Shown here: positions 8,933 to 18,108 of the stretch, piece after piece | How positions within the stretch are numbered: position 1 is the stretch's first letter | Layout: each line of letters starts with the position of its first letter | Assembly: GCA_964433555.1 (NCBI GenBank) | Contig: CAYSRG010000006.1 | Coordinates: 1 to 64,000, forward strand | DNA from: Stramentimicrobium sp964433555 | GTDB taxonomy: Bacteria; Atribacterota; Phoenicimicrobiia; Phoenicimicrobiales; Stramentimicrobiaceae | Direction of reading: 5' to 3' | DNA length: 64,000 nt | Position numbers and translations under genes: made by a program | The notes under the pieces: generated by a model | The model's database searches: none | What the model saw: only the letters and a program-made list of their open reading frames with translations | Told to the model about the DNA's origin: nothing

Positions 8933-10396
8933 TAAACCGGTTTTTTTATTGAATTCAGCAATAAGTTCATCAATCCTATCAACCTGATTACGAATATCAA
9001 CCCAATAATGCTCATAATCATACCACTGAGCATTCAATTCTTCTAAATCCTTACCCTGCTGTTCTATCCAAGTAAAATATTTTAAATTATGAATCCTTTT
9101 TCGATCATAATAGGTTAACTCCTGTAGATAATCGGTAGTTAAGGCCATTAGATTACGATGGTAGTCAATAGCGGCATCCTGGTTATCATAGGGACCGAAC
9201 TGTTCTTGTAGCTCCTTTAATCTGGAACCATAGAGCTCCATGGAATCGGTAAATACGGTAAATACAATGTCTTTTTCGGTAAGTTCGTAGTATTTAGCAA
9301 ACTTAATAGCCATAATTAAATTAGCCACGCTGGAAATTCCCAGTAATGGCAATTGGTCAATTATGTCATCTTCTATCTTCAACTCCTTTAAATAATCCCT
9401 TCCGGCAGGTTCATTAAACAACCGGATGATCCCCATAGCATTGTTATCATCAACGGCAATGACCAGGTCGGTATTCTTTACATTATGAATCCAGGGTACA
9501 TGCTTATCGCCAATACCTTCCAGACGGTGAGCACCAAATCCATTTACTAAGAGAGTCGGGCATTGTAAAGCCTCTCCGGCAGCAATTTTGCTATTGGGAA
9601 ATATCTCTTTTAAATAATCTCCGCAGCCTATAGTACCTGCAGAACCTGTAGTTAATACTATGCCTCTAAATCTTTCCCTGGAATTCATAAACTGGTCCAA
9701 TACCTCTTTAATCGCTTGTCCGGTAACTTCATAATGCCAGAGGTAGTTACCAAATTCTTCAAACTGGTTAAATACCACCACATTATCCCTGGTATTTTTT
9801 AATTCCCAGGACTTGTCAAAGATCTCTTTCACATTACTTTCTGAACCTGGTGTACCAATCACCTCTCCTGCTACCTGTGATAGCCATTCAAAACGTTCTT
9901 TACTCATTCCTTCCGGCAGAATGGCAATCGATTCACAGGATAATAAGTCTGCATTATAGGCTCCACCTCGACAGTAATTACCAGTAGAAGGCCAAACTGC
10001 TTTATCTTTAGTTGGATCAAATTGTCCAGTTATCAATCGTGGAACCAAACATCCAAAGGTAGCTCCTACTTTATGCGATCCAGTTGGAAACCACTTGCCC
10101 ACCAATCCAATTATCCGCGCTGGAATACCGGTTAATTGTGATGGTAATTCTAAAACATTGACACCACCAAAAAGTCCACCAACTTTTACCGGTTGATTCT
10201 TCCAGGTAATGCGAAATAAATTGTAAGAGTCAATATCCCATAAAGCAACCTTTTTTAGTTTTTCTATGATACCTTCAGGAATAAGCTCTGGATTTTTCAT
10301 CTGCTTAAAAGTGGGAATAATAATATTCTTTTCCTTAGCTCTTTTAATTGTTCTTCTCAGTTGTTCTTCATTTATGGTTAAATCAATCATGTTCAA
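8927..10396 (-). CDS. Fold-type II PLP-dependent enzyme (TrpB/threonine-synthase/cysteine-synthase like)
   Basis: A 489-residue fold-type II PLP enzyme. The PLP lysine is in GSHKVGATFG. A glycine-rich phosphate-binding loop (TTGSAGTIGCGD) follows in the second half. The length and the extended C-terminal helical tail are unlike plain cysteine synthase. The reaction (lyase, synthase or deaminase) cannot be read from sequence. No neighbouring amino-acid pathway gene gives a clue; the downstream gene on the opposite strand is unrelated. The upstream neighbour on the same strand is nucleoside diphosphate kinase, 35 bases away, so the two may be co-transcribed. Confidence 0.75.
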   Translation of the reverse strand: MNMIDLTINEEQLRRTIKRAKEKNIIIPTFKQMKNPELIPEGIIEKLKKVALWDIDSYNLFRITWKNQPVKVGGLFGGVNVLELPSQLTGIPARIIGLVGKWFPTGSHKVGATFGCLVPRLITGQFDPTKDKAVWPSTGNYCRGGAYNADLLSCESIAILPEGMSKERFEWLSQVAGEVIGTPGSESNVKEIFDKSWELKNTRDNVVVFNQFEEFGNYLWHYEVTGQAIKEVLDQFMNSRERFRGIVLTTGSAGTIGCGDYLKEIFPNSKIAAGEALQCPTLLVNGFGAHRLEGIGDKHVPWIHNVKNTDLVIAVDDNNAMGIIRLFNEPAGRDYLKELKIEDDIIDQLPLLGISSVANLIMAIKFAKYYELTEKDIVFTVFTDSMELYGSRLKELQEQFGPYDNQDAAIDYHRNLMALTTDYLQELTYYDRKRIHNLKYFTWIEQQGKDLEELNAQWYDYEHYWVDIRNQVDRIDELIAEFNKKTGLL

Positions 10397-10431
10397 ACTC
10401 CTTTATCAATAATAGACAGTTAACTTCTGTT

Positions 10432-10965
10432 CTAATCATCTCCGAACCAGAGAGTAATTTCCCGTCTTGCTTCTTCTACTGATTCAGAGGCATGGACTAA
10501 ATTGTATAAGACCCTTTTTTCTGGTGTAGAGCAATCGGGAGAATCTGCAGAAAAATCACCCCTGATAGATCCCAATTCCGCAAAAAGAGGAACTGTGCCT
10601 CCTACAATTTTTCTGGTTACCTCAACTGCATGGTTACCGCTTAAGATAAGGGCTACCACAGGACTAGCAGTTAAATGCTGAATTAACCATTCTCTTATTA
10701 TTTGACCAATTTCCAGGGCATCTTTGGTACCCAGATCTTTCCTTAAATCTAAATTATATTTCTTATAAGTATCTATGGTTTTGCTCCCCACATTTCTAAT
10801 CCAGTCTTGCTTATCTGGATAATGCTTTTCTATTATTTCCCTAGCAGGCTGTATTATTTTCATTTTCTCTAAATTTAAACCTACTCTTTCCAATCGAGAT
10901 ATAATCTCACCCACCTGAGCTCTTTTTATAGCCTCAGGTTTGATTAAAACCAATGTTTTTTCCAT
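10432..10965 (-). CDS. ndk: Nucleoside diphosphate kinase with an insertion
   Basis: Transfers the terminal phosphate of ATP to nucleoside diphosphates. The N-terminal EKTLVLIKPEA, the SGNHAVEVTRKIVGGT region and the active-site histidine in NLVHASES are present. At 177 residues it is 30-45 longer than common bacterial Ndk; the extra length lies at about residues 48-95 (HYPDKQDWIRN and following), a polar helical insertion. Cytoplasmic. It precedes the PLP enzyme gene on the same strand. Confidence 0.9.
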   Translation of the reverse strand: MEKTLVLIKPEAIKRAQVGEIISRLERVGLNLEKMKIIQPAREIIEKHYPDKQDWIRNVGSKTIDTYKKYNLDLRKDLGTKDALEIGQIIREWLIQHLTASPVVALILSGNHAVEVTRKIVGGTVPLFAELGSIRGDFSADSPDCSTPEKRVLYNLVHASESVEEARREITLWFGDD

Positions 10966-11034
10966 ACCAGCATCCCTTCTATAAATAAACTTACCCCTAT
11001 CATAAATTTACTGTTAATATATATTTCAAGTATA

Positions 11035-11066
11035 ACTGAAAATGATAAATTTTATAGGTTTTCAGT
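11035..11066. other. Hairpin between ndk and the arabinose operon end
   Basis: ACTGAAAA and TTTTCAGT form an 8-bp stem around a 16-base loop, with a second AGTTTTTTTCAG copy just after it. It lies between the last arabinose-operon gene (stop at 11194) and ndk. No T-tract follows on the minus strand, so terminator function is weakly supported. Confidence 0.3.
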
Positions 11067-11193
11067 AGTCAGTTTTTTTCAGTTTAAATAATAAACGTTA
11101 TTATAATCATATTAATTTTAGCTTGAAACGCTTAACCTGATACCCTGATAAGGAATAACCTTAATCATCTTTTAAATGGTTAAATAAATATTA

Positions 11194-12732
11194 TTATATT
11201 CGACTTAATCTTTTCATAGTATCCTTTAGAACTTCGTACGCTTTTTTATATTCTACAAAATACTGGTCATAAATCTTTTTCACCTTCTCATCAGGATATA
11301 TGAGATTATTGAACTGTACCCAATCTTTTATCTTCTGATAAGAGTTTAAAACCCCTGTACCAACTCCAGCTAGCAAGGCATCTCCATAGGGTGCCTCTAC
11401 ATCTTGCTTGAGAGTTTTAATAGGAAATCCGGTTACATCTGAAAACATCTTAAGCCAAAGAGGTGATTTAGTAGCCCCACCGACCATTATGCAATCCTCT
11501 GCCAGCTCTAATCCACTTTCTAAACCAGCTTCAATGTTATGTCTTAAAGAAAGGGCAACTCCTTCCAGAATTGCACGGTAGATATGGTTCCTGGTATGAT
11601 ATAAGGTTAAACCAATTATAGTTCCTTTAGCATCAGGGTCCCAGATGGGTGAACGCTCACCCATAAAATATGGTAATAATAAGAGCCCTTCTGAACCGGG
11701 AGTAATTTTCTCAGCTTCTTTATCCATAAGCTGATATGCTGAGATATTCAATTCTTTTTCGGCAGACATCTCCTTTTCTCCGAATTGATCCCGAAACCAT
11801 CTGACAATACCTCCGGCGGTTGCAGCTCCCCCAAAAGTATAAATCATCTCATCGTCATAAGCTACATAGGGAAAACTAACTAATTTTGGAGATAGGTGCT
11901 GTCCTTTATGTACCACTCCCCAGCATATGGAAGTACCAGCCATAGCTACATGGCTTTTTTCTTCAAGGACTCCAGCACTTAAAGAAGCTACCGGCGCATC
12001 TATTCCACCAGCAATTACCGGTGTTCCTTCTAGTAAACCACATAACTGCGAAGCTCCTCGGGAAACTTTGCCAATAATATCAGCAGATTTTACTATCTGT
12101 TGGGGCAACATTGACTTGGGAATACCAAGTATATTACACATTTCCTCAGACCAGATTCTCTTTTTTATATCAAATATCCCACCAATATTTCCTGCTGAAG
12201 AAAAATCTATAATATTCTCTCCAGTCAATTTATATATGACATAATCCTTGGGAGTTATAAATTGAAAGATTTTTTTCCAGTTATCTGGCTCATTATTCCT
12301 AATCCACATCATCTTAGTAAATCCATAATAGGAATCGACATAATTTCCGGTGATATTAAAGATTTTGTTTTTATCCACATTATCCTTTACCCACTGAACT
12401 TCTTCAGTTGCACGTCGATCCATCCAGATAAGACAGGGTCTTATAGGCTCTATCGCCTCATTAACCGGTATACCAGAACCACCGTATAATCCACTCAAGG
12501 CAATCCCGGCAATCCCGGCTGGTTTTACTCTGGACTTCTCTAAAGTCTTACTTATAGTCTCAAAGGTTGCCTTTACCCATACATCAGGCCATTGCTCAGC
12601 CCAGGTCGGTTTCGGTTTGAGGACATCGTACTCTGAAAATGCTGATGAAATTATCTGGCCATCAGGATTCACCATTACTGTTTTAGTACCCTGTGTACCA
12701 ATATCAGTTCCCAACAGAAACTGGCTTGACAT
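11194..12732 (-). CDS. FGGY-family carbohydrate kinase (xylulokinase-like; probable ribulokinase role)
   Basis: A 512-residue sugar kinase. The N-terminal GTDIGTQGTK phosphate-binding loop, the substrate-region WMDRRATEE, and the catalytic-base motif GGIDAPVASLSAG are seen. The sequence looks more like xylulokinase than classical AraB, but it sits directly after araD (3-base gap) at the end of an L-arabinose operon. I infer that it phosphorylates L-ribulose. AAAGGAG precedes the ATG. It is the last gene of the operon. Confidence 0.8.
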   Translation of the reverse strand: MSSQFLLGTDIGTQGTKTVMVNPDGQIISSAFSEYDVLKPKPTWAEQWPDVWVKATFETISKTLEKSRVKPAGIAGIALSGLYGGSGIPVNEAIEPIRPCLIWMDRRATEEVQWVKDNVDKNKIFNITGNYVDSYYGFTKMMWIRNNEPDNWKKIFQFITPKDYVIYKLTGENIIDFSSAGNIGGIFDIKKRIWSEEMCNILGIPKSMLPQQIVKSADIIGKVSRGASQLCGLLEGTPVIAGGIDAPVASLSAGVLEEKSHVAMAGTSICWGVVHKGQHLSPKLVSFPYVAYDDEMIYTFGGAATAGGIVRWFRDQFGEKEMSAEKELNISAYQLMDKEAEKITPGSEGLLLLPYFMGERSPIWDPDAKGTIIGLTLYHTRNHIYRAILEGVALSLRHNIEAGLESGLELAEDCIMVGGATKSPLWLKMFSDVTGFPIKTLKQDVEAPYGDALLAGVGTGVLNSYQKIKDWVQFNNLIYPDEKVKKIYDQYFVEYKKAYEVLKDTMKRLSRI

Positions 12733-12735
12733 CTT

Positions 12736-13386
12736 TTATCTCCTTTTCTGTCCATATTTTTCTGTATAATTTTTATGAAGTGTTTTCACTATATCTCCTG
12801 GAATAATTTGTGGTTCTCCCAGAATTTTAGCCATAATTATAACTTTGGCCGCTTCTTCTAAAAAGATAGCTGCCTGCAAGGATTCTTTAATATCTTTCCC
12901 AATAGTAAACGGACCGTGATTTTTCATAATTATGGCTTTGGAATTTCCTATTTTGTTTATAATTTCTTTACCAATCTCTTCTTCTCCAATTAATACCAGT
13001 TCACCGAGTGGTATCTTGCCTCCAAAAAAATCAGCCATAGCAGTAAGATAGACAGGGATTTCCATACCAACAGTTGCAAAGGCACTGGCATAAGTAGAAT
13101 GAGTATGGATTACTGAATTTACCTCAGGCATATGTTTATATACATAAAGATGGGTAGCCAAATCTACTGAGGGTTTCAAGGATCCTTCAATGATATTACC
13201 GTTTAAATCAACTACTACTAAATTGGAAGGTGATAAGTCTTTATAAGATACTCCACTGGGTTTAATAACAACAAAATCAGTTTCTGAATCTCGCGCACTT
13301 ACATTTCCGGAAGTCCACATCACCAATTTGTTATCCCATAGATTGATATGAGCTTCATATACTGCTTTTTTTAAACTTTCCAGCAT
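12736..13386 (-). CDS. araD: L-ribulose-5-phosphate 4-epimerase (class II aldolase fold)
   Basis: A zinc enzyme converting L-ribulose-5-phosphate to D-xylulose-5-phosphate. At 216 residues it has the AraD hallmarks: TSGNVSARD, KPSGVSY, KPSVDLATH, the zinc pair in HTHSTYASA and the third histidine in KNHGPFTIG. The C-terminal NYTEKYGQK matches the AraD tail rather than fuculose aldolase. It is followed immediately by the FGGY kinase gene and preceded by the AraR-like regulator, which fits L-arabinose catabolism. GGGGAGGGAG precedes the ATG. Confidence 0.82.
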   Translation of the reverse strand: MLESLKKAVYEAHINLWDNKLVMWTSGNVSARDSETDFVVIKPSGVSYKDLSPSNLVVVDLNGNIIEGSLKPSVDLATHLYVYKHMPEVNSVIHTHSTYASAFATVGMEIPVYLTAMADFFGGKIPLGELVLIGEEEIGKEIINKIGNSKAIIMKNHGPFTIGKDIKESLQAAIFLEEAAKVIIMAKILGEPQIIPGDIVKTLHKNYTEKYGQKRR

Positions 13387-13497
13387 ATTTTATTCATCTC
13401 CCTCCCCAGCATATAGATTATTCTTTTCCAAATAAAATTTCTATTTTTGATTACTCCAGATTAGAAATTACATATGTGCAATTCTCTTCAATTTAAT

Positions 13498-14601
13498 TTA
13501 TTTAGTTCTGCTCAGCTCTGGTGAAACCGAAGCACATGAACTTCTGATTATAAGTTCAGGCTGATAGATAAATGATGGTTTATCCTCTTTGCCTTCAATC
13601 ATATCTACAATCATACGTGCAACTCGTTTACCCATCTCATCTTTTGGGTGGTTTATGGTGGTTAATTTAACTTCAGTTGCTACCGCCAAATTTGAATTGT
13701 CATATCCCACTACCGAAATATCAACAGGTATTTTCAGGTTACTACGGCGTATAGCTTCAATAACCTGAATAGTTATCTGATCATTATAGCATACGATAGC
13801 GGTAGGACGGTTCTTTTTTCTCAATAAATTCATGGAAAAGTGGAAGGGATAAGAAAACAACTGTTCAGTATTATAGTTACCTAAATACTCATTATTAATA
13901 GAAATATTATATTCCTTTAAAGCAGATAGGAATCCCCTCTGTCTTCTTACTCCCTGTAAATCATCAGAGAGAAATATACCGGCAATATTCCTATGGCCTA
14001 ATTCTAATAAATATTTAGTGGCAAGATAACCGCCTTTTTCATCATCCATTATTATATAAGCAGAATCAAGATCAGGGTAAGTTGCATGCAGAAAGATGCA
14101 TGGTACACCACGTTGCTCCAGCTCCTGAAAGTACTTCAAATTTACATTAGGTCTAGCACTTTTCGTTGGTTCCACAATCAATCCTGAGATATCCTGTTCC
14201 AATAATCTCTTCATGCATTCTTCTTCCCTTTGTTTATCATTACCCGTACTGGCTATACTGAAGGAAAACCCTGATTCACATAGGATTTCTTCAATACCCC
14301 TGATGATGTATGGAAAAATATAATTGGAAATATAGGTAGTTAACACCGCTATTCTTCTCTCTTTCTTGCTCCCCCGATAAGCACAAAAAGTACCTTTACC
14401 CTGTTCTTTATATATCAATCCTTCATTTTCCAGTTCACTAAAAGCATGGCGTACGGTGTGCCTGCTTATCTTAAATTGCCGGATAAGTTCACTTTCGGAA
14501 GGTAATTTTTGTTTGGGTAAAACGCCTCCACTTTGAATCATATCCTTTAGATATTCTTTTAGTTGATAATATTTTGGTATAAATTGATCATTTCTCTCCA
14601 T
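13498..14601 (-). CDS. AraR-like GntR/LacI hybrid transcription regulator
   Basis: A 367-residue repressor with a GntR winged-helix (residues about 8-75; LPSESELIRQFKISRHTVR, then YKEQGKGTF) joined to a LacI/periplasmic-binding sugar-sensing domain (about 85-360; GYLATKYLLELGHRNIAGI, VVGYDNSNLA). This architecture is that of Bacillus AraR, which responds to L-arabinose. It lies within the arabinose operon, so it would be autoregulated. The candidate operator is the palindrome at 26052-26065. The ligand is inferred from context. Confidence 0.82.
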   Translation of the reverse strand: MERNDQFIPKYYQLKEYLKDMIQSGGVLPKQKLPSESELIRQFKISRHTVRHAFSELENEGLIYKEQGKGTFCAYRGSKKERRIAVLTTYISNYIFPYIIRGIEEILCESGFSFSIASTGNDKQREEECMKRLLEQDISGLIVEPTKSARPNVNLKYFQELEQRGVPCIFLHATYPDLDSAYIIMDDEKGGYLATKYLLELGHRNIAGIFLSDDLQGVRRQRGFLSALKEYNISINNEYLGNYNTEQLFSYPFHFSMNLLRKKNRPTAIVCYNDQITIQVIEAIRRSNLKIPVDISVVGYDNSNLAVATEVKLTTINHPKDEMGKRVARMIVDMIEGKEDKPSFIYQPELIIRSSCASVSPELSRTK

Positions 14602-14665
14602 AAGTGTACTACTCCACTACTCAACACGAATTAAGGTTAACTTAAACAGTACCTTCATAGCATAT

Positions 14666-16147
14666 TTATCTAAATGGATTTTCTTTTTTATAAAGTAGAT
14701 ATTCAGGCTGATTATAAGAAATATCCTCAATTTGCAACATCTTCATAGCTTCAAATAAAATTTTACCAGTATGCTTGAATGCTACTGCAGTATGATGAGG
14801 AAATCTTTTTTCAATAAGTATATGTCGATAAAATCTAGCCATCTCTTTTACCGCAAATACAGCAATGCAACCAAAAGATTTTGGATTTATGTCCAGAACT
14901 TCTCCTTCAGCTAGGTAACTTTTTAGTTCACAACTGGCAGTCCCCTGTAATCTAAAGAGAGTAATTCTTCCTGGTCTTATTGTTCCTTCCAGAGTCCCCC
15001 TGGTTATATCAGGCTCTTTATCCTTCTCCAGTAACCTGTGCATTATTAATTGATATTTTAATTCAGCATCCTTTAAAAAACAAGAAGGGGCATTGCCACA
15101 GTGAAATCCCATAAATAAATCATTTAATCTGTAGTCTTTTACTTGATCCTTATTTTCTTCATAAATATCTTTAGGTACAGTATTATTTATATCTAATAAA
15201 GCTGGCGGTAACTTAGTAGCAACAGTAATGATATATTCACTTAAGGCACCATATATATCAGTCTCACAAGCTATTGGTATTCCTCTGGAAGCAAACCGAG
15301 AATTAACATAACAGGGCACGAATCCAAATTGGGTCTGGAAAGCTGGCCAGCACTTATTGGCAAATGCCACAAATTTAGATGCACCAATATTATGCTCCAG
15401 CCAATCTTTTAAAGTAAGTTCATACTGTGCTAATTTAAAAAGCAATTCGGGATATTTATTCCCTTTATTTAATTCCTCTTCCATTTCCTGAATAATTGCA
15501 GGTATCCTAGAATCATCTTTGTGCTTATTAAAAGCCTCAAAAAGATCTAATTCTGAATTTTCCATTACCTCTATTCCTAACTTATAGAGAGGTTTTATGG
15601 GTGCATTACAAGCTAAAAAATCATAAGGCCTGGGACCAAAACTAATTATTTTTAGTTTTTTTAGGCTAAGGATTATTCGAGCAATATTTTCAAAGTCTGA
15701 AATCATATCAGCAACATCACTAGCTAAACCAACAGGATACTCAGGAACATATAGATATATTTCTCTGAGTCCCATATTGTAAGAGGCACTTAACATACCA
15801 CAAAAGGCATCACCACGACCTCCTATCAAATTCTCTCCAGTCTCTTCTGCTGCTGCAACAAACATAACAGGTTTTGCAAATTTCTGAGCCAGCATTGTTT
15901 CTGGCCCCTCAGGTCCGAAATTGCCAAGATAAATTACCAATGCATTAATATTTTTCTCTTTTAATTCAGTTAAAACAGCCAGGACATCCCTTTCGTTCTC
16001 TACCGCTTTTTCAATACCGGTAATGCTTATATTTTTATTTTGGCATGCTTTTAGGAGCAAATTTTTTCTATTGCGACTGAGTTCAATGGGGAAACAATCA
16101 CGACTTACTGCAACCACCGCTAATTTAACTTCAGAAAAATTAACCAT
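14666..16147 (-). CDS. L-fucose/L-arabinose isomerase family protein (probable L-arabinose isomerase)
   Basis: A 493-residue member of the FucI/AraA sugar-isomerase superfamily. It has the N-terminal Rossmann part (AVVAVSRDCFP, VIYLGNFGPEGPE), a central region with CETDIYGALSEY, and a C-terminal HHTAVAFKHTG. It is clearly not classical AraA, but it is the only aldose isomerase in an operon with araD, a pentulokinase and arabinofuranosidases, so I infer isomerisation of L-arabinose to L-ribulose. AAGGAGGACG precedes the ATG. Its neighbours are the CUT2 permease upstream and the regulator downstream. Confidence 0.75.
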   Translation of the reverse strand: MVNFSEVKLAVVAVSRDCFPIELSRNRKNLLLKACQNKNISITGIEKAVENERDVLAVLTELKEKNINALVIYLGNFGPEGPETMLAQKFAKPVMFVAAAEETGENLIGGRGDAFCGMLSASYNMGLREIYLYVPEYPVGLASDVADMISDFENIARIILSLKKLKIISFGPRPYDFLACNAPIKPLYKLGIEVMENSELDLFEAFNKHKDDSRIPAIIQEMEEELNKGNKYPELLFKLAQYELTLKDWLEHNIGASKFVAFANKCWPAFQTQFGFVPCYVNSRFASRGIPIACETDIYGALSEYIITVATKLPPALLDINNTVPKDIYEENKDQVKDYRLNDLFMGFHCGNAPSCFLKDAELKYQLIMHRLLEKDKEPDITRGTLEGTIRPGRITLFRLQGTASCELKSYLAEGEVLDINPKSFGCIAVFAVKEMARFYRHILIEKRFPHHTAVAFKHTGKILFEAMKMLQIEDISYNQPEYLLYKKENPFR

Positions 16148-16249
16148 TATCGTCCTCCTTAATATATTTTATTTGTAGTATTTTCGAAAACTGTTTACAC
16201 CTTAGAGTAAATTCATCTGAAAAAATAAATTCTCAAAACCACAATACTT

Positions 16250-17227
16250 TTAACTCCCTTTTCTTCTCTTTGACAGGGTATGAATAATAATTGATACTAT
16301 AATTAAAATACCGCAAACAAATTGTGTCCAGAAACCAGATAATCCTGCCGCAACAATTCCTGCTTCCAGTGAACCAATAATAAAAGCCCCAATAAAAGTA
16401 CCCTCAATACTTGCTTCACCGCCAAACATAGAAGTACCGCCAACAAAAACAGCAGCCATTACCATCATTAAGTATCCTTCTCCCATGGTAGGCCACCAGG
16501 TTCTCATCCGATAACAGCTGACTATTCCGGCAAATGAGGCCACAACTGACATTAAGATAAATACCATGGTCTTCATTCTGTTAACATTTACTCCCATCAT
16601 CCTGGCAGCTTCCTGGTTATCTCCTATAAATAATGCCTGTTCACCAAATTTATGCCTTAAAAGCAAAAAATAGAAAAATATTGCTAATCCCAAAAGCCAA
16701 ATTGCCTGGACTGGTATAACCCATAACCTCTCTGCAAATATTTTATAGGAAGAAGTAGTATCCAGAGCAACTCTTTTAGCTAAACCACTAGAGATGATAT
16801 TACTAAAACCTCTAATTAAAAACTGCATTCCCAGGGTAGCTACAATAGAAGGAATGCCTATCAAGGTAATTAATGAACCGTTAATAAATCCTACTATTGC
16901 TCCTGATAAAAGACCAACTAGAAAGGCTAAAATAACACTATTAGTAGCCTCAAATGTGACAGCAAAAATATATCCGGAAAGAGCCATGACAGAAGGAAAG
17001 GAGAGGTCAATCTCGCCCATAGCCAGAACAAATGTTAAACCAAGAGCCATAAAACCCATTATAGGAACTGTAGATAAGAAAGCTTGATATATCCTACCTT
17101 TTAAGAAAACCTCGGGACTGGTAATCATAAATAAACCAAAAATACTGATAGCCATTATTATTAAAGCTATCTGTGACTTATACCTGGTAGTACTCTTTGC
17201 TTTGGAATTATTATATAAATTGTTCAT
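16250..17227 (-). CDS. CUT2-family sugar ABC transporter permease (RbsC/XylH type)
   Basis: A membrane permease with about ten hydrophobic segments. The conserved cytoplasmic loop GDNQEAARMMGVNV and the following membrane segments match RbsC/XylH/AraH proteins. It forms a transporter with the ATPase and binding protein just upstream; the substrate is probably L-arabinose or a related pentose, judged from the operon. The ATG at 17227 comes one base after the ATPase stop codon and nine bases after AAGGA, so I chose it over an upstream overlapping start at 17245. Confidence 0.87.
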   Translation of the reverse strand: MNNLYNNSKAKSTTRYKSQIALIIMAISIFGLFMITSPEVFLKGRIYQAFLSTVPIMGFMALGLTFVLAMGEIDLSFPSVMALSGYIFAVTFEATNSVILAFLVGLLSGAIVGFINGSLITLIGIPSIVATLGMQFLIRGFSNIISSGLAKRVALDTTSSYKIFAERLWVIPVQAIWLLGLAIFFYFLLLRHKFGEQALFIGDNQEAARMMGVNVNRMKTMVFILMSVVASFAGIVSCYRMRTWWPTMGEGYLMMVMAAVFVGGTSMFGGEASIEGTFIGAFIIGSLEAGIVAAGLSGFWTQFVCGILIIVSIIIHTLSKRRKGS

Positions 17228-17228
17228 C

Positions 17229-18011
17229 TTACAATTTCCTTCCACTCTGGCTGACAGGTTTACCCTGTTCAGTATGTCTAATCATTTCCTCACTTAATTC
17301 ATGCAAAGATATTTCTTTACGTTGATAAGTACCAACAATTTTCCCCCTATCAATTAACACAAAGCGGTCTGAAACAGGATAAATATTGGCAATATTATGA
17401 GATATATAAATACAGGATTTTCCTTTATTCTTTATATCCTGAATAAACTTCAGGACTTTGTTTACTTCTTGCAATGATAAAGCCATAGTTGGTTCATCAA
17501 GAATAACAAGATCTGCCTCAAAGTACATTGCTCTGGAGATTGCAACTCCTTCTCTTTCACCACCAGATAAAGTTCTTATAGCTGAATCAGCATCAGCTCC
17601 TATACCCCTAAAACCCATAAAAACACGCATTATTTTATTTGTCTCTTCTTTTTCTTTTCTTATATCAATAAAGCCTAATTTATTGGTAATTTGCCTGCCA
17701 ATAAAAATGTTTCTCCATAAGGTCTGTTTTTCAGCTAACGCTTTTTCCTGATATACAGTCTCCACACCCAGACTGTGAGCAATTTTCACTGAATACCTTC
17801 TGGGATTAATTTTTATCCCCTTAATATACATCTCACCTTTATCAAAAGAGTGTACTCCAGAAATAATTTTAATTAAGGTTGATTTTCCTGCACCATTGTC
17901 CCCCAAAAGGCCTACTACTTCATTATAGCCAACCTTAAAATCAATACCTTTTAGAGCAACAACTCCATCAAAAGATTTATAAATATTTTTCATTTCAAGT
18001 AATTTTTCCAT
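17229..18011 (-). CDS. CUT2-family sugar ABC transporter ATPase, single domain
   Basis: A 260-residue ATPase with Walker A GDNGAGKST, signature RTLSGGEREGVAISRAM and Walker B DLVILDEPTMALS. Most CUT2 ATPases (RbsA, XylG, AraG) have two fused ATPase halves; this one has only one, so it must act as a homodimer. The signature is LSGGEREG rather than LSGGQ. It is directly followed by its permease and preceded by the binding-protein gene and a hairpin. Confidence 0.87.
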   Translation of the reverse strand: MEKLLEMKNIYKSFDGVVALKGIDFKVGYNEVVGLLGDNGAGKSTLIKIISGVHSFDKGEMYIKGIKINPRRYSVKIAHSLGVETVYQEKALAEKQTLWRNIFIGRQITNKLGFIDIRKEKEETNKIMRVFMGFRGIGADADSAIRTLSGGEREGVAISRAMYFEADLVILDEPTMALSLQEVNKVLKFIQDIKNKGKSCIYISHNIANIYPVSDRFVLIDRGKIVGTYQRKEISLHELSEEMIRHTEQGKPVSQSGRKL

Positions 18012-18057
18012 TTGTTTGCCACTCCTTCCTTTGACCCGATAGAGTTATCCTATTTGT

Positions 18058-18094
18058 TATCTTGCAGGAAGATCTTCCTTCTTCCTGCAAGATA
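18058..18094 (-). other. Hairpin after sugar-binding protein gene (no T-tract)
   Basis: A perfect 14-bp stem (arms 18058-18071 and 18081-18094) with a 9-base loop, between the binding-protein stop and the ATPase start. On the minus strand no run of T follows, so it is better explained as an mRNA-stabilising or attenuating hairpin than as a full terminator. Confidence 0.7.
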
Positions 18095-18108
18095 TTATCT
18101 AAAATTAG

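Noticed and set aside
18058..18094. Reading the post-binding-protein hairpins as full terminators
   Set aside because: No T-run follows on the transcribed strand and transporter genes continue after each one.
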